Assembly (NCBI RefSeq): GCF_030389965.1
Contig: NZ_CP128400.1
Coordinates: forward strand, 372,001-436,000
DNA: 64,000 nucleotides
Direction: 5' to 3'
From: Candidatus Chlorohelix allophototropha
Lineage (GTDB): Bacteria > Chloroflexota > Chloroflexia > Chloroheliales > Chloroheliaceae
Part shown: positions 51,296 through 58,685 of the stretch, one piece after another
How positions within the stretch are numbered: the stretch's first letter is position 1
Layout of the letters: each line of letters begins with the position of its first letter
Translations under genes and position numbers: made by a program
Notes under the pieces: model-generated
What the model saw: the letters and a program-made list of their open reading frames with translations, nothing else
What the model was told of the DNA's origin: nothing
Database searches by the model: none

Positions 51296-51643
51296 CCAGA
51301 AACTTCCTTTCATTAACATGTACGATCCCTCAGTTGTTAAGAACAAGGGCGATTGATTAATAGATTATACATGTCAGGTCAAAGTCCAAGCAAATAGAAA
51401 TTTGTGGGAAATGCACATTAAGATTTAATATTAGTATTGTCTTAGAATTGAATTAGAGTAAAATGTTTTATAGAATCTAATTAAAATCTTTTGGTAAAGT
51501 CTCTACCTTTAGATTAAAATCAGGATTTTCGCTTAGAAAAGTAGTATAAAAATTAATGAGGATAATGTTCTAAAGTTCTGTACCTGTAGAGAAAACCCTA
51601 AATACTTTTTTTGTACAAAGCCAATAAGCGTCGGTATGAATGA
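51296..51643. other. Intergenic region between divergent cobO and histidine-kinase genes
   Basis: This AT-rich region of about 348 bp lacks a convincing ORF. A possible plus-strand promoter, TTGTCT (51437-51442) and TAAAAT (51459-51464), has a 16-bp spacer. I looked for a cobalamin riboswitch upstream of cobO and see no B12-box-like core. Confidence 0.45.
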
Positions 51644-53770
51644 ATGTTAAAGGAACTCCCTGATAAATCTGGTCAGAATGATTTGCTGGATAGACTCTCT
51701 GACCTAGCACAACAATCTGCTAACATTTTCGATGAGCAAGAGCTAGCTGAGCTTTACCAGTTGGTTATTGAGGATACCGTCCGCTTCATTGATATTGAAA
51801 CCGTTCTTCTATCATTTATACAAGTTAACCCGTTCACCGCTGAAGAAATTATGGTAGTCAAAGCCGCCTCAACTTCTGCAAAGAATGTTATAGGTGATAC
51901 CTTCAAACGAGGTGAGCGGTTGAGCGGTAGAGCATGGCAACAAGAGGGTATGATAGCAATGACCGGGGCAGATTATGATAAGCAGGTTGGCGATGCGCTT
52001 AAACCGGATCGAACTCTGAGCGCGGTGGCTGCCATACCCATATTTTGCAACAAGCAGGTCGTCGGTATTCTGAACGTTTTGACTTTTAAGCCGGGACGTG
52101 TTTTCAATGATTCTGATCTTTTCTTGCTCCAATCCTTCGCCTATTATATCGGGATAGCCTACAAAAACGCTTTAGCTTTCCGCCGTGAAAAACAACGGGT
52201 AGCCGAGTTAACTGAAATACAAATCAGTCGTAGTTACGAACAGAAACTGGTTCAAATTGTTTTAGAACAAATGGCGGACGCTTTACTGGTAGTTGACCAA
52301 GAAGAAAAAATTATACAAACTAATCCCGCCACAGGGACACTTTTCCGTGTTCCGTGGAAATCGATGGTTGAAACTAATTTAGCCGAATTACGCTGTTATC
52401 TGAAATATAAAGATGGCACTCCAATAACTCCTGACAATTGCCTTGTCAGACGCGCACTTAGTAAAGGTGAAACCATCGCCAGCGAAGATATATTGTACCA
52501 AGCCGAGTTAGAGCAACTGACCCTGAATATTAACGTTGCTCCAATTCGCCAGCCAGATGGCTTGATAAGTGGAGCAGTCATAACTCTGCGAGATGTAACA
52601 ACACAACGGCATAATCAGGAGTTTGACTCGCACCAAGAAAGGCTACGGGCATTGGGGCAATTGGCTGGAGGAGTAGCGCACGATCTCAATAACCTGCTAT
52701 CTGGCATTATGGGAGCTGCTGATATTATTCGTACCGAAACCAAAAACATTCTCATTGAACATCCGCGCATCGGGGAAGCCTTAAAATTAATTCAGCAAGT
52801 GGGTAGTGATGGGGCAGAAATGGTGAGGCGCATCCAGACTTACAGCCGTACTACTCAAAAAGGGGATGATGAGGTTGTCTCGCTGGATACTTCAGTTTAT
52901 GAAGCGCTTAAACTCACCGAATCGCGCTGGAAGGCAGAAGCGGCTATGCGCGGTATTGCCATCAGTATTGAGTCTACCGTACCAACTGATTTGAAAGTTA
53001 AGGGGAATTCAACCGAATTGCGAGAGCTATTCACCAATCTGATTCTCAATGCAGTAGATGCGCTTGGAAAGAAAGAGGGACAGATTAGTATAGTAGGTAG
53101 TCGAGTTAATCCGGACACAATCAAAATTGAGTTCTCAGATGATGGCTGTGGTATTCCTTCGCATCTACAGAACCGTATATTTGAACCATTTTTTACTACT
53201 AAAGGGAATTCTGGAACTGGGTTGGGGTTGGCTATCGTGCGCAACATTGTAGAACGAATGGAAGGTTCTATTCAAATACAAAGCATCGCTGACCATGGTA
53301 CAACTTTTTCCATCCTTTTACCGAGTGCAAAAATTGCTTTTGTTGAACCTCTTGAACCGTTGGAAAGTGTAGTTGCTCCTGTGGAAAATCTAAACCGTTC
53401 TTTCCGGATCGTAGCTATAGATGATGAGCCAATACTGGGGCATATTCTGGGGCGAATGTTGGAAAGTATGGGGCATGCCGCCCGCACATTCAGCGATCCT
53501 CGACAGGCAATCCAAGTTTTCAAAGATAATCCAGATGATTTTGATGTTGTCATTACCGATCTAGGTATGCCAAAAATAACCGGATGGGAAGTAGCACAGG
53601 CAATTAAGGCAGTACGTCCCAAAACCCCCGTGATAGTGGTCACAGGTTGGTATCTTGATGATACACCGGAGAAATTGCAAGAGAAAGGCGCGGACGCAGT
53701 TATTATAAAACCTTATACTTCGCAGCACTTACAAGATACCCTGCGGAAAATTCAAAAACGTTTCTCATAA
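51644..53770 (+). CDS. Hybrid sensor histidine kinase with GAF, PAS and receiver domains
   Basis: This is a 708-residue cytoplasmic signalling protein. In order: GAF domain (about 30-175, GRAWQQEG, AIPIFCNKQVVGILNV), PAS (about 200-320, ALLVVDQEEKIIQTNPA), HisKA with the phospho-acceptor His346 in GGVAHDLNNLLSG, HATPase (NLILNAVDALGKK, FSDDGCGIP, TGLGLAIVRNIVE) and a C-terminal receiver with Asp639 in VVITDLGMPK and the acidic pair DDEP. It lacks membrane segments and so senses an intracellular or soluble cue. A separate output regulator is not encoded nearby. It ends at a terminator shared with the DUF885 gene. Confidence 0.94.
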   Translation: MLKELPDKSGQNDLLDRLSDLAQQSANIFDEQELAELYQLVIEDTVRFIDIETVLLSFIQVNPFTAEEIMVVKAASTSAKNVIGDTFKRGERLSGRAWQQEGMIAMTGADYDKQVGDALKPDRTLSAVAAIPIFCNKQVVGILNVLTFKPGRVFNDSDLFLLQSFAYYIGIAYKNALAFRREKQRVAELTEIQISRSYEQKLVQIVLEQMADALLVVDQEEKIIQTNPATGTLFRVPWKSMVETNLAELRCYLKYKDGTPITPDNCLVRRALSKGETIASEDILYQAELEQLTLNINVAPIRQPDGLISGAVITLRDVTTQRHNQEFDSHQERLRALGQLAGGVAHDLNNLLSGIMGAADIIRTETKNILIEHPRIGEALKLIQQVGSDGAEMVRRIQTYSRTTQKGDDEVVSLDTSVYEALKLTESRWKAEAAMRGIAISIESTVPTDLKVKGNSTELRELFTNLILNAVDALGKKEGQISIVGSRVNPDTIKIEFSDDGCGIPSHLQNRIFEPFFTTKGNSGTGLGLAIVRNIVERMEGSIQIQSIADHGTTFSILLPSAKIAFVEPLEPLESVVAPVENLNRSFRIVAIDDEPILGHILGRMLESMGHAARTFSDPRQAIQVFKDNPDDFDVVITDLGMPKITGWEVAQAIKAVRPKTPVIVVTGWYLDDTPEKLQEKGADAVIIKPYTSQHLQDTLRKIQKRFS

Positions 53771-53792
53771 TAATTACGGAACATTCAGCTAC

Positions 53793-53827
53793 AAGGGTTC
53801 ACCACCATTTCCAGTTGTGAACCCTTT
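53793..53827 (+). terminator. Bidirectional hairpin terminator
   Basis: AAGGGTTCAC (53793-53802) pairs perfectly with GTGAACCCTT (53817-53826). It lies between the convergent histidine kinase and DUF885 genes. Confidence 0.75.
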
Positions 53828-53867
53828 GTCATTCCACAGCTATCAAATAGGTATACAATTACTGGCT

Positions 53868-55094
53868 TTAATCTGCGGGTACTCCCTGCGTCGCCCATTC
53901 AAGGCATAAATCGGGATAGATTTGCTCGCCTAACAGCTTGCGAAAAACAGGTTGTCGTTGTTCTCCCTGCGTAATTACCCGTAAGAGTGGCTCACCCACC
54001 AAATAAGTAAAGATATAGGGTCGCCACAAAGGCGATTTTATGAATGACAAGGCTTTGCGGGCTTCGTCTTCATTGCGAAGGCTATAGCGTTTCAGGTAGG
54101 CAACCGCCTCAGCATCACTTGCGCCGTCTTCATGGATCATAAAAGCCACATTCCCACGAACCCAGTTCAAATCACCTTGCGCTCTGGCAATACGCGCTTC
54201 TTCAGTGGCATTACCACCCACAATCCCGCAACGAGGAAATATCTCCGAAACCTGCCATTCGAATAACTCATCGCCATCAAAAACAATACGCTCGGCAGTG
54301 TTACCGATTCCTTCACTGATCACACATTCGGGCGTATTAATAAGCATAATAGAATTTTCAAGATAACCTTTTTCCCGAAATAATTTTTGTTCTTTTAGCG
54401 CATGCTCGATATGATGACCGGGATAGGCTTCGTGGCACACCAAACGGCTAATATAGGTGGCTTGCACCGGCAAATCGGTATTTATCTCAATAAGTGATTT
54501 ATAATTACCCAAATACCAGTTATAAGCATTCCACGGCTCGTTCTTTACCTCCACAATTTCGAGGGTTTCACCTTCCGGCAAATCCAGAAATTGAGCAGAG
54601 CGTTTGCGTACTTCCTCACAAGCAAAGGTAGAAACTTCCATCAAACGAGCGGGTGGTATAGTCAACCACTTTTTGCGTTCCTCAAGACGCTCAACTAGGC
54701 TACCCTTGCCCGGAACCAATTCATCCAATTCAGTTAGCGCATTTTCAAAAACCTGCTCTGCCACCCGCTCCGGTTTGATATTAAAACAAGTGGCTACTTC
54801 TTCGCTATAACTGAAACTTTGCCCACACAGTTTGGCACAAATCAGCCGAATTGCCAGCATTTGTCGTTTGAGATATTCGGTACGACGGTTAGCATAGCCC
54901 GCGCTGGGTAAAGTATCCAATAATCGCTCTGCTTCTGCCAATAAAGCGGGGGGTTCAACAGAACTTTCTTGCTCAACTTCTTCCTTAATAAAAGAAGGAC
55001 CTATATAGGCATCCACAAACCCTTCAAAATGTCGATTTATCAACAATGCCAGCCGGATAAAGCCTCGCGACCAAGCATCATATTTATTTTCCAT
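53868..55094 (-). CDS. DUF885-family putative metallopeptidase
   Basis: This 408-residue protein has the family mark HEAYPGHHIEH, an HExxxxH-like zinc motif that characterises DUF885, plus GIGNTAERIVF and HEDGASDAEAVAYL. The usual DUF885 protein is longer (about 550-600), so this is a short member with a reduced N-terminal part. The activity is generally inferred as peptidase or carboxypeptidase but few members are tested. No signal peptide is seen. It has GAAGGGAG before the ATG and is a single gene, divergent from the LysM/M23 gene. Confidence 0.82.
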   Translation of the reverse strand: MENKYDAWSRGFIRLALLINRHFEGFVDAYIGPSFIKEEVEQESSVEPPALLAEAERLLDTLPSAGYANRRTEYLKRQMLAIRLICAKLCGQSFSYSEEVATCFNIKPERVAEQVFENALTELDELVPGKGSLVERLEERKKWLTIPPARLMEVSTFACEEVRKRSAQFLDLPEGETLEIVEVKNEPWNAYNWYLGNYKSLIEINTDLPVQATYISRLVCHEAYPGHHIEHALKEQKLFREKGYLENSIMLINTPECVISEGIGNTAERIVFDGDELFEWQVSEIFPRCGIVGGNATEEARIARAQGDLNWVRGNVAFMIHEDGASDAEAVAYLKRYSLRNEDEARKALSFIKSPLWRPYIFTYLVGEPLLRVITQGEQRQPVFRKLLGEQIYPDLCLEWATQGVPAD

Positions 55095-55256
55095 TGTATT
55101 TTTCTCCCTTCACGGATTTTATTTTAAAATAAAGAGCCTAAGCCATTTGACGGTATTTAAGGTTCTTTTTAACTATAAGCGAAAGTTCACATAGCAAGAT
55201 TGTAACATTTTCATGTATGCCAGGTACATCTTGAACTCAAGCAAGTTAAAAGGGGT

Positions 55257-55286
55257 TTGACAATGTAATGGTTTTATTTCTATAAT
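55257..55286 (+). promoter_or_regulatory. Sigma-70-type promoter of LysM/M23 gene
   Basis: TTGACA (55257-55262) and TATAAT (55281-55286) are 18 bp apart. The start of transcription would be near 55293, giving a leader of nearly 200 nt. Confidence 0.8.
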
Positions 55287-55292
55287 GCAGCA

Positions 55293-55489
55293 TACGTTTA
55301 GTATAAATACTTACGTGGGGTTCTGCCTTCAGAAAGCTAGCTCACACCCGTGCCAACGCTTAACTGCTCGAACCCGATACCCGTCCTGATAACACTAACG
55401 GGTAAGAGTGTAGTATCCTTGCCTTTTCGCCGTTCCAGTAATTGCGTTACGAGAAAAGGGCAGGGTTAGTAGGAGGTTAGTACATAACG
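55293..55489 (+). ncRNA. Structured 5' leader, candidate riboswitch or cis-RNA
   Basis: Two stems are clear: TACCCGT (55378-55384) with ACGGGTA (55398-55404), 13-base loop; and CCTTGCCTTTTC (55417-55428) with GAAAAGGGCAGG (55453-55464), with a 2-base internal mismatch. The second ends seven bases before the AGGAGG ribosome site, so it can influence translation. Leaders of LysM and M23 wall hydrolases in other bacteria often carry the ydaO (cyclic di-AMP) riboswitch. I cannot match the whole ydaO consensus, so class membership is unproven. Confidence 0.35.
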
Positions 55490-57346
55490 GTGTCTCAATA
55501 TGATGAACCCGACTCCAGAGGTGGTAGTAGCACTGCGGAAGCTCCAAGACCCGAAGAAAATTCCGATAATCAAGATCGTGAACATTTCCATAAATTTGTA
55601 AGCAGCCCACGAGTCGAAGCCCGACTATTGTTGGATGAGATCGCAGGGGTTGCGCCTGCCAAGCGCCGCAAACCATCTGACCACAATACCCTTAGAATAA
55701 TTCGTAAAGTTGTTTTTTCTCCTCTTACATCGCTGCTGTGGATTCTCAAACTGATTTTACGACCTCTTATAAAGCTCGACCTCGCCTTGTTACGCGAGAT
55801 GCGAAGGTTCTTAAAACACCCCGGTACTTTTTTCTGGTTTAATCGGCTTGCTCCTGAAGCAGCCGCGCAACACTTTGGAACAACCTCAACCGATGAAATG
55901 ACTCACCATGCCCGTCGTTATGCCGCGCATGTCGCGGTTATGGGTTTAGCTTTGGTGGTAGTAGCCGGAGGCGGTTTCAGTGGTGCGGTAAAACAGATTC
56001 TTAATCCCGAAGCGCATATGCCCGTCAGCAATGAACTTACCGACGGCGGCTATTTAACGGTTACCGGAAACATGAAGGGTATCGTACTAAATAGCCTCGG
56101 TACTACCGATACCGGAACCAAGCGAGTCAAAGTGTACACCGTACAATCGGGCGATACCCTGCGCAATCTCGCCACCCGAAACAATATAAGCCTTGAAACT
56201 ATCCTGTATGCCAATCAGATAGATGACCCGGATCAGGAAATAAAATCGGGCGACAAACTGGTAATTCCGCCTGTTACCGGTATGTGGCACGTAGTAACTC
56301 GTAGCTCTTTTGAGGTGGACACTATTGCCTCTATAGCGGCGCGGTATAATGTTGATCCCAAAGTAATTATAGATTACGCCCCTAATCAGCTAGCCGGAGT
56401 GGACATTAAACAACCCCTCAAACCCGGTAATGATGTTATGGTTCCCGGTGGGGTCAAACCCTTACGCGACACCCTATTACTTTACAAGGTGCGTGCTGGC
56501 GAAACAATGCAATCTATCGCCGATAAATTTGGCATTTCCCGCGAGACCATTGCTATTTTTAACGGTCCCGACGAAGCGCCATTGCAAGAGGTTACACCCG
56601 GTCTAGAGATTACCATCTTACCAGTTAGCGGGATACGGGTAAGAGTATTGCAGAACGATAATGTAACAAAAATAGCGCAACGTTTCTCTGTACCGGTGGA
56701 AAACATTGTAGGGTTGTCCCTCAATAACCTGCAAAGTAAGGATACACCGCTTACCGTAGGCGATTATCTGATAGTGCCTAACGGCATAGTTCCGGCAGCG
56801 GCTGTCGCTGCCCCACGCTCAACCACCAGTGGTGGTGCGAAAGCAAGCGAGTCGAGCCGTTATGTGTACATACCGCCTGCGCCTAGTAGCTCTTCCTCTA
56901 GCGCCAGTCGCAACCCCTTTGGAGCGCTTTCTGCTCCACCACCGGGTGCGCCGGTAGGTACTACCGGGAGTATGATGTGGCCCATGCGTGGGCTTATTAC
57001 CACCTATTACGGGCAACGCATCTGGTACGGTATCCATCAGGGATTAGACATTTCAACGACGGTTAATACCCCGATTGTAGCAGCAGACGGTGGGGTGGTG
57101 CTATCCGCCGGTTGGTCGAACGATGGTTATGGCATAATGGTGCTGATAGCGCATAGCAACGGTCTGTACACGTTATATGGGCACTTCAACTCAATTTCGG
57201 TTCGAGCAGGGCAACAGGTTGTAAAAGGACAGCGTTTAGGGCTGGAGGGTAGTACCGGTAATTCGACCGGACCGCACTTGCACTTTGAGGTACGCTGGGG
57301 AAGCATTTACGGTCAAACTTACGATCCGTTACGCTTCCTACGATAG
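55490..57346 (+). CDS. Membrane-anchored LysM and M23 peptidoglycan hydrolase
   Basis: This is a 618-residue protein with a GTG start after AGGAGG. A cytoplasmic Arg/Lys-rich region (1-145) precedes one transmembrane helix (about 147-164, VAVMGLALVVVAGGG). Outside follow LysM units at about 214-260 (YTVQSGDTLRNLA) and 331-377 (YKVRAGETMQSIA) and two divergent LysM-like units between and after them (265-318, 381-429), a Ser/Pro-rich linker, then an M23 peptidase: HQGLDIS (first metal ligands), YGHF and PHLHFEV (HxH). It probably cleaves peptide cross-links in the wall. It ends in YDPLRFL, the usual M23 ending. A strong promoter and structured leader precede it. Confidence 0.93.
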   Translation: MSQYDEPDSRGGSSTAEAPRPEENSDNQDREHFHKFVSSPRVEARLLLDEIAGVAPAKRRKPSDHNTLRIIRKVVFSPLTSLLWILKLILRPLIKLDLALLREMRRFLKHPGTFFWFNRLAPEAAAQHFGTTSTDEMTHHARRYAAHVAVMGLALVVVAGGGFSGAVKQILNPEAHMPVSNELTDGGYLTVTGNMKGIVLNSLGTTDTGTKRVKVYTVQSGDTLRNLATRNNISLETILYANQIDDPDQEIKSGDKLVIPPVTGMWHVVTRSSFEVDTIASIAARYNVDPKVIIDYAPNQLAGVDIKQPLKPGNDVMVPGGVKPLRDTLLLYKVRAGETMQSIADKFGISRETIAIFNGPDEAPLQEVTPGLEITILPVSGIRVRVLQNDNVTKIAQRFSVPVENIVGLSLNNLQSKDTPLTVGDYLIVPNGIVPAAAVAAPRSTTSGGAKASESSRYVYIPPAPSSSSSSASRNPFGALSAPPPGAPVGTTGSMMWPMRGLITTYYGQRIWYGIHQGLDISTTVNTPIVAADGGVVLSAGWSNDGYGIMVLIAHSNGLYTLYGHFNSISVRAGQQVVKGQRLGLEGSTGNSTGPHLHFEVRWGSIYGQTYDPLRFLR

Positions 57347-57379
57347 ACAAAACTCGGAATAGAAATAACATAAAGCTGT

Positions 57380-57410
57380 AACCCCCTTTCTACATTTTAG
57401 GAAGGGGGTT
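57380..57410 (+). promoter_or_regulatory. CCCCCTT/AAGGGGG hairpin before thrE-like gene
   Basis: AACCCCCTT (57380-57388) pairs perfectly with AAGGGGGTT (57402-57410), with further inner pairs. The 3' arm sits 12 bp before the thrE start codon, and its GGAAGGGGG could itself serve as ribosome site, so the hairpin could mask it. It may also terminate the upstream gene. Confidence 0.6.
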
Positions 57411-57422
57411 ATATTTTGAATA

Positions 57423-58685
57423 ATGGACGAATCAGATTTAAAAAAAGGGCTGTTAACGGCGACCCTTGCCGGTGAAATTATGTTGAGCAACGGAGCGGAA
57501 ACCTCGCGAGTGGAGGAAACCGTATCTATTTTGTTGCGCTCTTTTGGCATACCCTACAGCAATTGCCTCGTAACGCCCACCGGCATGTATATCTCAGTAG
57601 ATGTGGACGAGGTTACGACACCCTTTACCCTAGTCCGGCGAGTTCACAAACGTATTTTTAATTTCAGCAAAATTGCGGCAGTTAACGACCTGTCAAGACG
57701 TGCGGTGCAAGGCTCTCTGACGGTGGGAGAAATCTTTACAGCGTTGGAGAAGGTAAACACGCAGGACAAATTATACCCCTTCTGGCTATGGCTACTCTCT
57801 GGCGCAGGCGCGGCTTCCGGCGGCACTTTACTTCTAGGCGGCGGGGCGTTAGATGCCGCAGTGGCTTTCGCCGGTACACTGTTGGTAATGTTTCTCACCA
57901 AACTACTAGAACGCAGTCAATACCCTGACATCTTTATAGAATTATTCGGCGCAGCGCTGGCAACTGCTTTCGCGCTGGCAATTGCTGCAAGTGGGCTTCC
58001 AGTCGGTACAACTCTAGTAATTGCGGGTTGTATTTTGAGATTAGTTCCCGGTGCAGCTTTGCTGGCAAGTGTGCAGGATGGCATTGCAGGAGACCTTTTG
58101 AGCAGCGTGGCGCGAGGATTGGAGGCATTTCTCAAAGGGGCAGCAGTTGCCAGTGGAGTGGGTGCGGCGTTGAGCGCAGCCACAGCATTGGGCTTTTCAC
58201 GCCCGGTTAATTTGAAACCGGACGAGGCGTGGCAAATCCCTATTCAGGTAGTCGCAGCTTTCCTAGCCTCAATCTTCTTCGGGATTTCAATTGACTTGCC
58301 ACACCGAAACATTGCATTAGCGGGTATAGCAGGGGCGTTATGTTGGTTGACACATTTGAGCTTGCAAAAGCTAGGTGTGACTGAACTCATCTCAGCATTT
58401 ATTGCCGCTGCATTGGTTGGTACGCTCAGTTGGGGATTTGCTCGCGGACAACACTCCCCCGTTACACTCTATATTCTACCGGGGGTATTACCACTCTTGC
58501 CCGGTCTGACCATTTTTGATGGAATGTCTGCCCTGACTCAGAACGACACCCTACAAGGTCTGTTTTTGTTGTTCAAAGCGATTTTTATAGGCGGAGCAAT
58601 AGGAGTTGGGGTAGCTCTAAGCAACTCCATTGCTCCCGCCATCTGGCGCAAGCCCACTTTCGTTAAGCGTAAGAGCAAAACCTAA
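57423..58685 (+). CDS. Threonine/serine exporter (ThrE family)
   Basis: This 420-residue protein has the ThrE layout: a soluble N-terminal part with GEIMLSNGAETSRVEETV (the highly conserved NGAETxRVE motif of DUF1212), followed by about ten hydrophobic segments in two groups (starting PFWLWLLSGAGAASGGTLL, and later IASIFFGISIDLPHR). ThrE exports threonine and serine in Corynebacterium using proton motive force. The second half matches the DUF3815 type, so both halves are fused as in Corynebacterium. It ends by overlapping the convergent dnaE-like gene over 69 bp. Confidence 0.9.
   Translation: MDESDLKKGLLTATLAGEIMLSNGAETSRVEETVSILLRSFGIPYSNCLVTPTGMYISVDVDEVTTPFTLVRRVHKRIFNFSKIAAVNDLSRRAVQGSLTVGEIFTALEKVNTQDKLYPFWLWLLSGAGAASGGTLLLGGGALDAAVAFAGTLLVMFLTKLLERSQYPDIFIELFGAALATAFALAIAASGLPVGTTLVIAGCILRLVPGAALLASVQDGIAGDLLSSVARGLEAFLKGAAVASGVGAALSAATALGFSRPVNLKPDEAWQIPIQVVAAFLASIFFGISIDLPHRNIALAGIAGALCWLTHLSLQKLGVTELISAFIAAALVGTLSWGFARGQHSPVTLYILPGVLPLLPGLTIFDGMSALTQNDTLQGLFLLFKAIFIGGAIGVGVALSNSIAPAIWRKPTFVKRKSKT

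Larger units (their letters stand above)
55095..55489. other. Divergent intergenic region with promoter and long structured leader
   Basis: This stretch of about 395 bp holds the promoter of the LysM/M23 gene (55257-55286) and then a leader of about 195 nt with two clear stems (55378-55404 and 55417-55464). The part next to the DUF885 gene is AT-rich. Confidence 0.6.

Noticed and set aside
51296-51643. Possible cobalamin riboswitch upstream of cobO
   Set aside because: No B12-box-like core could be found in this AT-rich region on either strand.
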